64,000 nucleotides of DNA from Rhodovulum euryhalinum (GTDB taxonomy: Bacteria; Pseudomonadota; Alphaproteobacteria; Rhodobacterales; Rhodobacteraceae). Position numbers and translations under genes: made by a program. The notes below the pieces were generated by a model, which did no database searches, was not told the DNA's origin, and saw only the letters and a program-made list of their open reading frames with translations. Where the stretch lies: NCBI RefSeq assembly GCF_004342445.1, contig NZ_SLWW01000001.1, positions 62,001 through 126,000 on the forward strand, read 5' to 3'. This document shows positions 1 to 9,898 of this stretch, in pieces. Position 1 is the first letter of the stretch. Each line of letters begins with the position of its first letter.

Positions 1-1
1 C

Positions 2-1531
2 CTGATCTTCGACACGACGCTGCGCGATGGCGAGCAAAGCCCCGGCGCGACGATGACCCACGACGAAAAGCTCGAAATCGCCGCGATGCTCGACGAGATG
101 GGCGTCGACATCATCGAGGCGGGATTCCCAATCGCGTCCGAGGGTGATTTCGAGGCGGTGCGCGCCATCGCCAGGCAGGCCCGGACCGCGGTGATCTGCG
201 GGCTGGCACGCGCCAATTTCGCCGATATCGACCGCGCGTGGGAAGCGGTGCAGCATGCGCGCCGTCCGCGTATACACACTTTCATAGGCACCTCGCCCCT
301 GCACCGCGACATCACCAAGCTGACGCAGGACGAGATGGTCGAGAAGATCCAGGCCACCGTCACCCACGCCCGCAACCTCTGCGACAACGTGCAATGGTCG
401 CCGATGGACGCGACACGGACCGAACACGACTACCTGTGCAGGGTGGTGGAGACCGCGATCCGCTGCGGCGCGACCACGATCAACATTCCGGATACGGTGG
501 GCTATACCGCGCCCCGCGAAAGCGCCGACCTGATCCGGATGCTGCTGGAGCGCGTTCCCGGCGCCGACGAGGTGATCTTTGCCACCCATTGCCACAACGA
601 CCTCGGCATGGCGACGGCGAACGCGCTGGCGGCTGTCGAGGCGGGCGCCCGCCAGATCGAATGTACGATTAACGGCCTCGGCGAACGGGCCGGCAACACC
701 GCGCTGGAAGAGGTGGTGATGGCGCTGAAGGTGCGCAACGACATCATGCCGTTCCGCACTGGGATCGACACCACGAGGATCATGGCGATCTCGCGCAAGG
801 TCTCGACCGTGTCGGGCTTTCCGGTGCAGTACAACAAGGCGATCGTCGGCAAGAACGCCTTCGCCCATGAGTCCGGTATCCACCAGGACGGTGTGCTGAA
901 GAACGCCGAAACCTTCGAAATCATGCGCCCCGCCGATATCGGGCTGAACGCCACCAACCTTGTGATGGGCAAACATTCGGGCCGGGCGGCCCTGCGCGCC
1001 AAGCTCAAGGAACTGGGCTACGACCTGGGCGACAACCAGTTGAACGACGTCTTCGTGCGGTTCAAGGCGCTGGCCGACCGCAAGAAAGAGGTCTACGACG
1101 ACGACCTGATCGCGCTGATGCGCGACAGCGACCTCGACGCCGAACACGACCGCATCCAGGTCAAGTTCCTGCGGGTGATCTGCGGCACCGAGGCGCCGCA
1201 ATCGGCCGACCTGATCCTGTCGATCGACGGCATTGAACAGCGGGTCACCTCGCAGGGTGACGGGCCGGTGGACGCCACCTTCAACGCGGTCAAGGAACTG
1301 GTCCACCACCACGCGCATCTGGAGCTTTACCAGGTGCACGCGGTCACGGGGGGCACCGATGCCCAGGCCACGGTCAGCGTTCGGCTGCGCGAGGATGGAT
1401 TCATCGCGACCGGCCAGGCGTCGGACACCGACACCGTCGTGGCCAGCGCCAAGGCCTATGTGAACGCCCTGAATCGCCTGGCGGTACGGCGCGAAAAGAC
1501 CCGGCCGGATGATACCAGGGCGGCCGTCTGA
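2..1531 (+). CDS. leuA: 2-isopropylmalate synthase (5' end outside window)
   Basis: Condenses acetyl-CoA with 2-ketoisovalerate, the committed step of leucine synthesis, in the cytosol. The open frame runs in from before base 1: the bases ahead of the first in-window ATG (53) already encode the DTTLRDGEQSPG motif that opens the catalytic TIM barrel, so the gene is truncated by the window edge and that ATG is internal. HCHNDLG at 195-201 of the ATG-53 numbering is the metal-binding histidine motif, and NGLGERAG follows. The last ~130 residues form the LeuA regulatory domain that normally gives leucine feedback inhibition. A strong hairpin follows the stop. Identification is firm; the true start is not visible. 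Confidence 0.97.
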   Translation: MIFDTTLRDGEQSPGATMTHDEKLEIAAMLDEMGVDIIEAGFPIASEGDFEAVRAIARQARTAVICGLARANFADIDRAWEAVQHARRPRIHTFIGTSPLHRDITKLTQDEMVEKIQATVTHARNLCDNVQWSPMDATRTEHDYLCRVVETAIRCGATTINIPDTVGYTAPRESADLIRMLLERVPGADEVIFATHCHNDLGMATANALAAVEAGARQIECTINGLGERAGNTALEEVVMALKVRNDIMPFRTGIDTTRIMAISRKVSTVSGFPVQYNKAIVGKNAFAHESGIHQDGVLKNAETFEIMRPADIGLNATNLVMGKHSGRAALRAKLKELGYDLGDNQLNDVFVRFKALADRKKEVYDDDLIALMRDSDLDAEHDRIQVKFLRVICGTEAPQSADLILSIDGIEQRVTSQGDGPVDATFNAVKELVHHHAHLELYQVHAVTGGTDAQATVSVRLREDGFIATGQASDTDTVVASAKAYVNALNRLAVRREKTRPDDTRAAV

Positions 1532-1545
1532 GACCGGCAGCCAGG

Positions 1546-1576
1546 TCCGGGGTGGGACGCGACATCCCGCCCCGGA
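1546..1576 (+). terminator. Hairpin terminator after leuA
   Basis: Two 12-nt arms (1546-1557 and 1565-1576) pair with a single G-U, enclosing a 7-nt loop, 14 bases after the leuA stop codon. There is no long U-tract, so it may act as a Rho-assisted or mRNA-end hairpin. It separates leuA from the mreB promoter region. Confidence 0.6.
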
Positions 1577-1628
1577 ACATCAAAAGCAGGAATAGTGATA
1601 GTAAATTTCGGCAGTCAGGCGGCATTGA

Positions 1629-2816
<1,188 letters not shown>

Positions 2817-2851
2817 CCCGGACGGCCGCGCGCGCCGCAAGCGAGGCAGAC

Positions 2852-3769
2852 TTGGCCGCTGATCGCAACGCACAGCTAGACTACGCCCGCCCGATCCGGC
2901 GCATCCTTTTCGGGGGAACGATTCTTTTCCTGATGGCGCTGTTCGCGCTGTGGCGGATCGACAGTCCGCGCGTCGAAAGGTTTCGCGCTGCCCTCGTCGA
3001 CACGGTCATTCCCAGCTTTGACTGGGCACTTGTCCCCGTGACCCGGATGGCCGAACTGATCGAGGGCTTCCAGTCCTACGCGCGCCTTGCCGAACAGAAC
3101 CAGGAATTGCGCCGCGAATTGCGTCAGATGAAGGCCTGGAAGGAAGCCGCCCTGCAACTCGAGCAGGAAAACGCCAAGCTGCTCGACCTGAACAAGGTGC
3201 GGCTGGACCCGAAACTGACCTATGTTACCGGCGTTGTGATGGCCGATTCCGGTTCGCCCTTCCGGCAGTCGGTACTGCTCAACGTCGGTGCGCGGGACGG
3301 CATCCTGGACGGCTGGGCCACGACCGACGGGCTTGGCCTTGTCGGCCGAATCTCGGGGGTCGGACAGAATACGTCGCGGGTGATCCTGCTGACCGATTCC
3401 AACAGCCGTGTGCCCGTCACGATCCAGCCCTCGGGACAGCGCGCGGTGCTGGCCGGCGACAACTCGGCCGCGCCGCCTCTCGATTTCGTCGAGGATCCCG
3501 CGCAGGTCCGGCCCGGCGACCGGGTCGTGTCATCAGGCGATGGCGGGGTATTCCCGGCGGGCCTTTTGGTGGGCCATGTCGCGATGGGCCGTGACGGGCG
3601 GCTGCGGGCGCGGCTGGCTGCCGAGTACGACCGGCTGGAATTCCTGCGCGTGCTCCGAAGCCATGCCAACGAGGTGATCCGCGACCCCGGCGCGCTGGTA
3701 GCCCCGGCCCCGATCGGTCCCGACCCGGTGCCCGGGGCCGCGCTGGGAACGGAGGCGGGGGATGGTTGA
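2852..3769 (+). CDS. mreC: Rod shape-determining protein MreC
   Basis: Periplasmic bitopic scaffold of the elongasome linking MreB to PBP2 and RodA. One transmembrane helix (about residues 18-38) is followed by a coiled coil rich in E, Q and R (about 75-115) and the beta-rich MreC domain. I chose a TTG start at 2852, preceded by a GAGG about 6 bases upstream, because it gives the expected short basic N-terminus before the helix. An ATG at 2741 is in frame but would overlap 76 bases of mreB. The 3' end overlaps mreD by 8 bases. Function is firm; the start is tentative. Confidence 0.9.
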   Translation: MAADRNAQLDYARPIRRILFGGTILFLMALFALWRIDSPRVERFRAALVDTVIPSFDWALVPVTRMAELIEGFQSYARLAEQNQELRRELRQMKAWKEAALQLEQENAKLLDLNKVRLDPKLTYVTGVVMADSGSPFRQSVLLNVGARDGILDGWATTDGLGLVGRISGVGQNTSRVILLTDSNSRVPVTIQPSGQRAVLAGDNSAAPPLDFVEDPAQVRPGDRVVSSGDGGVFPAGLLVGHVAMGRDGRLRARLAAEYDRLEFLRVLRSHANEVIRDPGALVAPAPIGPDPVPGAALGTEAGDG

Positions 3770-4301
3770 TCCGCTGACGCTCGACCGCTGGATCTACCGG
3801 CTGATCTTCGTCGCGGTAGCGGGCGCGGCGGTCTTCATCCAGATCCTGCCGTTGGAGACCCGGGCGGGGCTCTTGCCGGGCCCCGAGTGGATGCTCTGCC
3901 TCACCTTCGCCTGGCTCCAGCGGCGGCCGGACTACCTGCCGCCCTGGCTGATCGCGGGCGTGTTCCTGATGCTGGACATGCTGTTGATGCGGCCGCCGGG
4001 CCTGTTCACGGCGCTTGCCCTGATCGGCGCCGAATTCCTGCGCTCGCGCCAGCAGGTATCGGTCGAGACGCCTTTTGGTCCGGAATGGCTGTTGACCGCG
4101 GGCACGATCGCGGGCGTGTTCTTGGCCGACTGGGCGGTGCTTGCGATCTTTTCCGTACCCGAGGCAAGTTTCGGCCTTCTGGCCGTACAGGCGGTGATGA
4201 CCGTCCTGGCCTACCCGTTGGTGGCGCTGGCCTCGCGTTATCTGTTCCTGGTGCGGCGGGTCACGCCCGGCGATCTGGACCCGAGGGGACTGACCCGATG
4301 A
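3762..4301 (+). CDS. mreD: Rod shape-determining protein MreD
   Basis: Small integral membrane partner of MreC in the elongation complex. The 179 residues are almost wholly hydrophobic, with about five predicted membrane segments and no catalytic motif, as usual for MreD, which diverges strongly between taxa. The call rests on size, hydropathy and position between mreC (8-base overlap) and mrdA (ATGA overlap). These overlaps suggest translational coupling. Confidence 0.88.
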   Translation: MVDPLTLDRWIYRLIFVAVAGAAVFIQILPLETRAGLLPGPEWMLCLTFAWLQRRPDYLPPWLIAGVFLMLDMLLMRPPGLFTALALIGAEFLRSRQQVSVETPFGPEWLLTAGTIAGVFLADWAVLAIFSVPEASFGLLAVQAVMTVLAYPLVALASRYLFLVRRVTPGDLDPRGLTR

Positions 4302-6244
4302 AACGCTCGCCCAGGGATACCGAGGAAAGCGGCCGCCGGATCACCCGGCGCGCTCTGGTTCTCGGCGGCGCGCAGGCGGTGTTCGCCACCGCGCTGGCGC
4401 TGCGGATGCGCCATCTGCAGGTCACCCAGGCCGACGAGTTCCGCATGCTCGCCGAGGAGAACCGGATCAACATCCGCCTGATCCCCCCGGCGCGCGGCCT
4501 GATCTACGACCGGGCGGGCCATATCGTCTCGGAAAACGAGCAGAACTATCGCATCGTCGTGGTGCGCGAGGATGCGGGCGACCCCGAAGAGGCGCTTGCC
4601 CGGCTGACACGTCTCGTGCCGCTCGACCAGGACACGATCGAGAGGGCGCTGAAGGAAATCGAGCGCCACAGCCCCTTCGTGCCCGTGACCATCGCGGACC
4701 GGATGCGCTGGGAGGACGTCGCCCGTGTCGCCGTCAACGCCCCGGTCCTGCCCGGCATAAGCCCCGAGGTGGGGCAGTCGCGGCACTACCCGCTGGGATT
4801 CGATTTCGCCCATGTGGTCGGCTATGTCGGGCCGGTATCGGACTATGACCTTGCGCAGATCGAGGATCCCGATCCGCTGTTGCAGATCCCCCGGTTCCAG
4901 ATCGGCAAGACCGGCGTCGAGGCCAAGTACGAGGAACTGCTGCGCGGCAAGGCGGGCACGCGGCGGATCGAGGTGAACGCCGCCGGACGGGTGATCCGCG
5001 AGATCGACCGGATCGAAGGCGAGCCCGGGGCCGACCTGCAACTGACCGTGGATGCGGGGCTGCAGAACTTCATACAGGCGCGGATGGGTGAGGAAAGCGC
5101 GGCGGCCGTCGTGATGGACCTCGAACAGGGCGATCTGCTGGCGATCGTTTCGTCGCCGAGCTTCGATCCGAACCTGTTCGTCCGCGGCATCTCGGTGGCC
5201 GATTACCGGGCCCTGACCGAGACCCCCTACCGGCCGCTGTCGAACAAGTCCGTGCAGGGCGCCTATCCGCCGGGATCGACCTTCAAGATGATCACCGCGC
5301 TCGCCGCGCTCGAGGACGGGGCGATAACGGCGGACGAAACGGTCTGGTGCCCGGGCTTCCTCAAGCTCGGCACCCGCCGGTTCCATTGCTGGAAACGTGG
5401 TGGTCATGGTCACGTGAACCTGATGGAAAGCCTCCAGCAATCCTGCGACGTCTACTACTACGACATCGGCCAGCGCATCGGGATCGACAAGATCGCAGCG
5501 ATGGCGCGCAAGCTGGGCCTGGGCGAGGCGCAGGACTTGCCGCTGTCGGCGGTCGGCGCGGGGCTGGTGCCCGACCGCGCGTGGAAACGGGCGCGCTACG
5601 GCGAGGAATGGCGGATCGGCGACACGCTGAACGCCGCGATCGGCCAGGGCTACGTGCTGGCCACACCGCTGCAAATGGCGGTGATGAGCGCGCGGATCGC
5701 CACCGGCCGGGCGATCGAACCGCGGCTGGTGAAATCCATCGACGGGGTCGAGCAGCCCGCCCGCCCGGGCGAACCGCTCGACATAAATCCGGCCAACCTT
5801 GCCCGCATCCGCCAGGCGATGGACGCGGTGGTAAACACCCGCCGCGGCACGGCGTTCAACAGCCGCGTGGTTGCCGCCGAGATGGCGATGGCCGGCAAGA
5901 CCGGCACCAGTCAGGTGCGCAACATCACCGCCGCCGAGCGCGCCGCAGGCGTGTTCCGCAACGAGGACCTGCCCTGGGAACGGCGCGACCACGCGCTGTT
6001 CGTCGCCTTCGCCCCGGCCGAGGCGCCGCGGATCGCCGTCGCGGTGGTGGTCGAACATGGCGGCGGCGGGTCGACCGCGGCCGCCCCCATCGCGCGCGAC
6101 ATCACGCTCAGGGCACTTTACGGCGAGGTGCCGCCCCTGTCCGCCTATCCCGAGCGGCAGCGTTGGCAGGTCGACGAGAAATTGCGCAACCTGCCGCTGC
6201 GCGACCCGGGCAGCGCGCCTTCGAGCGGACGGAGCCGCGCGTGA
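4298..6244 (+). CDS. mrdA: Penicillin-binding protein 2 (elongasome transpeptidase)
   Basis: Class B PBP that cross-links peptidoglycan during lateral growth; anchored by one N-terminal helix with the catalytic domain in the periplasm. The 648-residue protein shows the dimerisation domain (PPARGLIYDRAG) followed by the transpeptidase domain: the active serine in PPGSTFK (SxxK), SCD as the second motif, and KTGTS as the third. The ATG at 4298 overlaps the mreD stop (ATGA). The frame is open far upstream but that overlaps mreD. The gene is coupled to rodA by a GTGA overlap, keeping transpeptidase and glycosyltransferase in step. Confidence 0.96.
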   Translation: MKRSPRDTEESGRRITRRALVLGGAQAVFATALALRMRHLQVTQADEFRMLAEENRINIRLIPPARGLIYDRAGHIVSENEQNYRIVVVREDAGDPEEALARLTRLVPLDQDTIERALKEIERHSPFVPVTIADRMRWEDVARVAVNAPVLPGISPEVGQSRHYPLGFDFAHVVGYVGPVSDYDLAQIEDPDPLLQIPRFQIGKTGVEAKYEELLRGKAGTRRIEVNAAGRVIREIDRIEGEPGADLQLTVDAGLQNFIQARMGEESAAAVVMDLEQGDLLAIVSSPSFDPNLFVRGISVADYRALTETPYRPLSNKSVQGAYPPGSTFKMITALAALEDGAITADETVWCPGFLKLGTRRFHCWKRGGHGHVNLMESLQQSCDVYYYDIGQRIGIDKIAAMARKLGLGEAQDLPLSAVGAGLVPDRAWKRARYGEEWRIGDTLNAAIGQGYVLATPLQMAVMSARIATGRAIEPRLVKSIDGVEQPARPGEPLDINPANLARIRQAMDAVVNTRRGTAFNSRVVAAEMAMAGKTGTSQVRNITAAERAAGVFRNEDLPWERRDHALFVAFAPAEAPRIAVAVVVEHGGGGSTAAAPIARDITLRALYGEVPPLSAYPERQRWQVDEKLRNLPLRDPGSAPSSGRSRA

Positions 6245-7386
6245 GCTATCTTGAATATACCGTCAAGCGGGTACCCACGGGCCTGTCCAAGGTACTCTAT
6301 GTCAATTGGGCGCTGGTGCTCTTGCTTTGCGCGGTGGCCGCGGTCGGGTTCCTGATGCTCTACTCGGTCGCAGGCGGCACGCTCGACCGCTGGGCCGAGC
6401 CGCAGATCAAGCGGTTCGCCCTGGGGATGGCGGCGATGTTTCTCGTCGCCTTCGTGCCGATCTGGTTCTGGCGCAATATCGCGGCGCTGGCCTATGCGAT
6501 TTCGGTCCTGCTGCTGCTGGCGGTCGAATTCTTCGGCGAGGTCGGCATGGGCGCCCAGCGCTGGATCGATCTCGGCTTCATGCGGCTGCAGCCATCGGAA
6601 CTGATGAAGATCACGCTCGTTATGATGCTGGCGGCCTATTACGACTGGCTCGACATCAACAAGGTTTCACGCCCGCTCTTCGTGCTGATGCCGGTCCTGC
6701 TGATCCTGACCCCGACCTTCCTGGTGCTGGCGCAGCCCGATCTTGGCACGGCACTCCTGCTGATCGCGGGCGGCGGGATCATGATGTTCCTCGCGGGCGT
6801 CCACTGGCTGTACTTCGCCGTCGTGATCGCGATGGGCGCGGGTCTCGTGAGCGCGGTCTTTCTCGGCCGCGGGACGGGCTGGCAGTTGCTGCGGGACTAC
6901 CAGTACCGCCGGATCGACACGTTCCTCGACCCGGAATCCGACCCGCTGGGGGCGGGCTATCACATCACCCAGTCGAAGATCGCGCTGGGCTCGGGCGGCT
7001 GGTCGGGGCGCGGCTTCATGCAGGGCACGCAGTCGCGGCTGAACTTCCTGCCCGAGAAGCATACCGACTTCATCTTTACAACGCTTGCCGAGGAGTTCGG
7101 CTTTCTCGGCGGCTTTTCGCTGCTGGCACTTTACATCCTGATCATCCTGTTCTGCGTGAGTTCGGCCCTGAAGAACAAGGACCGGTTCTCGTCGCTGCTG
7201 ACGCTGGGGATCGCCGCGACCTTCTTCCTGTTCTTTGCGGTCAACATGTCGATGGTGATGGGCCTCGCCCCGGTGGTGGGCGTACCGCTGCCGCTTGTGT
7301 CCTATGGCGGTTCGGCGATGCTGGTGCTGATGGCGGCCTTCGGGCTGGTGCAGAGCGCCCATATCCATCGGCCGCGGGGGCGCTGA
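6241..7386 (+). CDS. rodA: Rod shape protein RodA (SEDS peptidoglycan glycosyltransferase)
   Basis: Polymerises lipid II into glycan strands as partner of PBP2. The 381-residue polytopic protein has around ten membrane segments and SEDS signatures: GAQRWIDLG, QPSELMKI, and GVPLPLVSYGGSAM near the C-terminus. The GTG start at 6241 overlaps the mrdA stop and gives the normal length. It is the last of the mre genes; the next gene starts one base after its stop, so the reductase downstream is probably read on the same transcript. Confidence 0.96.
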   Translation: MSYLEYTVKRVPTGLSKVLYVNWALVLLLCAVAAVGFLMLYSVAGGTLDRWAEPQIKRFALGMAAMFLVAFVPIWFWRNIAALAYAISVLLLLAVEFFGEVGMGAQRWIDLGFMRLQPSELMKITLVMMLAAYYDWLDINKVSRPLFVLMPVLLILTPTFLVLAQPDLGTALLLIAGGGIMMFLAGVHWLYFAVVIAMGAGLVSAVFLGRGTGWQLLRDYQYRRIDTFLDPESDPLGAGYHITQSKIALGSGGWSGRGFMQGTQSRLNFLPEKHTDFIFTTLAEEFGFLGGFSLLALYILIILFCVSSALKNKDRFSSLLTLGIAATFFLFFAVNMSMVMGLAPVVGVPLPLVSYGGSAMLVLMAAFGLVQSAHIHRPRGR

Positions 7387-7387
7387 T

Positions 7388-8320
7388 ATGCTGACCTTGC
7401 TGTTCTCGGCCCGGGCCGGGCTCTGGCCGAAATATCAGGCGCCATTGGCGCAGGCACTGGACCAGGCCGGGATCAAGGCGCGGATCGTCACCGAAACGGA
7501 TGCGCCCGGGACGGTGGATTACATCGTCTATGCCCCGAATGACCGCCTGTCGGATTTCACGCCCTTCAGCCGGTGCCGCGCGGTGCTCAGCCTCTGGGCG
7601 GGGGTCGAGCGGATCGTGACCAACCGGACGCTGACTCAGCCCTTGTGCCGGATGGTCGATCCCGGTCTCGAGGAAGGCATGGTCGAATGGGTGACCGGGC
7701 ATGTGCTGCGCCATCACCTGGGGATCGACCGGCATGTTCTGCGCCGCGAGCCCGCCTGGGATCCCGTGGTGCCACCGCTTGCGCGCGACCGGCAGGTGGC
7801 GGTGCTGGGGCTCGGCGCGCTGGGGCGGTCCTGCGCGCAGGCACTCTCCGCGCTGCGGTTCCAGACGCTGGGCTGGAGCCGGACGCCACGCACGATCGAA
7901 GGGGTAGCCTGCCACCACGGCCCCGAGGGCCTGCGCCTTGTGCTGGAGCGCGCCGAGATCGTCGTGCTCTTGTTGCCGCTGACCGCCGAGACCGAGGCCC
8001 TGATGAACGTCGAACGGCTATCCTGGCTGCCCGAAGGCGCGGTCCTGCTGAACCCGGGCCGCGGGGCGCTGGTGGACGATGTCGCGCTGCTGGGCGCGCT
8101 GGACGGGGGGCGGCTGGCGCATGCGACGCTGGATGTGTTCCGCATCGAACCCCTGCCCGCCGGTCACCCGTTCTGGGCGCATCCGAACGTGACGATCACC
8201 CCCCATATCGCGGCCGAAACCAGGCCCGAAAGCGCCGCGCGGGTGATCGCCGAGAACATCCGCCGGGGCGAGTCCGGCGCGCCGTTCCTTTTCCTCGTGG
8301 ACCGAGCGCGGGGGTATTGA
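7388..8320 (+). CDS. Glyoxylate/hydroxypyruvate reductase A-type 2-hydroxyacid dehydrogenase
   Basis: NAD(P)H-dependent reductase of small 2-oxoacids such as glyoxylate or hydroxypyruvate. The 310-residue protein has the Rossmann motif GLGALG, and the catalytic Arg-Glu-His set of the D-2-hydroxyacid dehydrogenase family is visible in NPGRGALV, RIEPLP and TPHIAAET. Overall length and N-terminus match the GhrA subgroup rather than SerA or GhrB. It begins one base after rodA but has no obvious link to wall growth. The stop codon abuts an extragenic repeat. Substrate preference is inferred from family only. Confidence 0.88.
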   Translation: MLTLLFSARAGLWPKYQAPLAQALDQAGIKARIVTETDAPGTVDYIVYAPNDRLSDFTPFSRCRAVLSLWAGVERIVTNRTLTQPLCRMVDPGLEEGMVEWVTGHVLRHHLGIDRHVLRREPAWDPVVPPLARDRQVAVLGLGALGRSCAQALSALRFQTLGWSRTPRTIEGVACHHGPEGLRLVLERAEIVVLLLPLTAETEALMNVERLSWLPEGAVLLNPGRGALVDDVALLGALDGGRLAHATLDVFRIEPLPAGHPFWAHPNVTITPHIAAETRPESAARVIAENIRRGESGAPFLFLVDRARGY

Positions 8321-8441
8321 GGGGGCGCTCCCGCCCCCGGCCCGCGCGGGGCTGACGCCCCGCTTGTCCGGCGTTGGGCCGGGCGCGCGGCCGTTGGCCG
8401 CGCGCGCCTCCGGCGGGGGAGTATTTGGACCAAGAAGAAGG
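8321..8441 (+). repeat. Extragenic palindromic repeat, copy 1
   Basis: A GC-rich element of about 120 bases fills the gap between two convergent genes, starting directly after the ghrA-like stop codon. It contains successive inverted repeats, including a 10-bp stem with a 3-base loop (GCGCGCGGCC / GGCCGCGCGC, about 8383-8405), and ends in CCTCCGGCGGGGGAGTATTT and AAGAAGAA. A second copy, about 90% identical, lies on the opposite strand at 56424-56540. Probably acts as a terminator or mRNA 3'-end structure. Confidence 0.85.
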
Positions 8442-8442
8442 C

Positions 8443-9219
8443 TCAGCGGAGCCGCGGGGGGGCGTCTGGGTCGGCCAGCGGTACCGGCCGGGCAGGCTCG
8501 GGGGCGGGCAACTCGATCCGGAGCCCGATGCGGGCAAGGCGCGCGGCAACCGGGTCATCCGCCCTGACGAAGCCGACATCGAGGGCCGCCTCGGCCAACC
8601 CGCAGAACCGGACCGCCTCGCCGATCGCGCGGGCAAGCACGGGCTCGGCGCCGGGCCGTGCATCGACGAAGGCAAGCAGGAGCCCCCGGCCGCCATCCGC
8701 ATGGCAAAGCCCCCCGAGCCAGGCGCCGGACGCCAGCCCCGCCACCCCGGCAAGCCGCGAATCAAGAGCGGCGAGAAGCGGTTCGGAAAGCCCCGGCGGC
8801 GGCGTCACCGCCTCGGCCCGCAGGTTCTGCGCCTCGGGCGCCGGAGCAAGCGCCTCGGCCCACCAGACAACCGCCGAGGCGGGCAGGAGTTCCGCAGCCT
8901 CGGTGCCGAGATTGACCCCAAGTCCAAGCCCCTGCCCGGCCAGCATCCCGGCAAGCGCCCGGCCCGGCAGAGCGGCATAGGGCGCCGGGGCCCCGGTGAA
9001 GTCGGTGAGCCGCGACTCGCGGTCGAAGGCCAGGACGACGGGCCCCTCGTCGAGCGCGAAGACACGGGGGGCAAGGCGGCCTTCTTCCGCCTCGCGCTCG
9101 AGCAGCACAACCAGTTCCGCCGCCGCCAGCGCGCCGTACCAGCGCAGACGCGGGGCGGGGTCATCCGGGGCGGCCGCCAAGGCGCGATGGGCGAGGTCGA
9201 GGGGAGTCGGGTCGGTCAT
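8443..9219 (-). CDS. SseB family protein
   Basis: Role not established; SseB-like proteins are small cytosolic proteins named after an E. coli gene near the rhodanese SseA. The 258-residue product has an N-terminal SseB-type domain (about 1-120, with a VFALDEGPVVLAFD core strand pair) and a C-terminal half resembling the SseB C-terminal domain. The start at 9219 overlaps the upstream glycosylase-like stop (ATGA), indicating a two-gene unit. The frame is open further upstream but would run through that gene. Family call only. Confidence 0.7.
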   Translation of the reverse strand: MTDPTPLDLAHRALAAAPDDPAPRLRWYGALAAAELVVLLEREAEEGRLAPRVFALDEGPVVLAFDRESRLTDFTGAPAPYAALPGRALAGMLAGQGLGLGVNLGTEAAELLPASAVVWWAEALAPAPEAQNLRAEAVTPPPGLSEPLLAALDSRLAGVAGLASGAWLGGLCHADGGRGLLLAFVDARPGAEPVLARAIGEAVRFCGLAEAALDVGFVRADDPVAARLARIGLRIELPAPEPARPVPLADPDAPPRLR

Positions 9220-9818
9220 GGGAGTACCTCTTGCACCCGGGCGCGCAGCGCGGGCAGGAGTTCGTCGTCGAACCAGGGGTTGCGTTTGAGCCAGGCGGAG
9301 TTGCGCCAGGACGGGTGAGGCAGCGGGAAGACCCGGGGCGCGTGGGTCCGCCACCCCGCCACCGTCGCGGTGACGCCACCGCGTGCCGCAGGCCCCAGAT
9401 GCCAGGCCTGGGCATAGCCCCCGATCAGCAGCGTCAGCGGCACCTCGCCCAGCGCGGCCATCACCCGGCCATGCCATACCTCGGCGCAAAGCCGGGGCGG
9501 CGGCAGGTCAGCCCCCCGAGCGTCATAGCCCGGGAAACAGAAAGCCATCGGCAGGACGGCCACGCGGGACAGGTCGTAGAAGCGGTCCGCGTCGATCCCC
9601 ATCCAGTCGCGCAGGCGGTCCCCCGAAGGATCGAAGAACGGCCGCCCCGCCTTGTGGACCCGCATCCCCGGCGCCTGGCCGCAGACGAGGATGCGCGCCC
9701 CGCCCGCGAACCACGGGACCGGCCGCGGCGCATGCGCGGTCTTTGTCGCCGCGAAACGATCCGCGCAGAGGCGGCAGGCGGCGATCTCGTCCCTGAGGCG
9801 ATTTGCGGAGGCACTCAT
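9216..9818 (-). CDS. Uracil-DNA glycosylase-like protein
   Basis: Member of the uracil-DNA-glycosylase-like superfamily, probably acting in base excision or an as yet undefined repair step. The 200-residue protein shows the motif-1 region LVCGQAPGMRVHKAGRPF, a central FCFPGY, and the C-terminal motif HPSWRN. Cysteines at CRLC near the N-terminus recall, but do not match, the four-cysteine Fe-S ligands of family 4 and 5 enzymes, so a cluster is not supported. The first gene of a pair with the SseB-like gene; divergent from arsR. Confidence 0.75.
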   Translation of the reverse strand: MSASANRLRDEIAACRLCADRFAATKTAHAPRPVPWFAGGARILVCGQAPGMRVHKAGRPFFDPSGDRLRDWMGIDADRFYDLSRVAVLPMAFCFPGYDARGADLPPPRLCAEVWHGRVMAALGEVPLTLLIGGYAQAWHLGPAARGGVTATVAGWRTHAPRVFPLPHPSWRNSAWLKRNPWFDDELLPALRARVQEVLP

Positions 9819-9860
9819 TTCCCCGATCTAGGCCGGTTCGGACCGGGGTTCAATTCAGGC

Positions 9861-9898
9861 TTGTTATCATTTCGATATTTCTAGTAAAATACAAATAT
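9861..9898 (+). promoter_or_regulatory. AT-rich promoter and likely ArsR operator
   Basis: An AT-rich island in GC-rich DNA holds TTGTTA (9861-9866) and TAAAAT (9885-9890) spaced by 18 bases. Two nested inverted repeats cover the -10: TATTT/AAATA (9876-9880 with 9887-9891, CTAG near the centre) and ATATTT/AAATAT (9875-9880 with 9893-9898). ArsR-family repressors bind AT-rich dyads over their own promoters, so autoregulation is likely. The -10 lies only 6 bases before the ATG. Confidence 0.5.

Noticed and set aside
4238-6058. 606-codon reverse open frame across mreD/mrdA
   Set aside because: Shadow of the well-supported mrdA frame; His/Arg-rich translation typical of antisense reading in GC-rich genes.
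6245-6275. Fnr-like TTGA...TCAA near the start of rodA
   Set aside because: The spacer is 8 rather than 6 bases and it lies within coding sequence.
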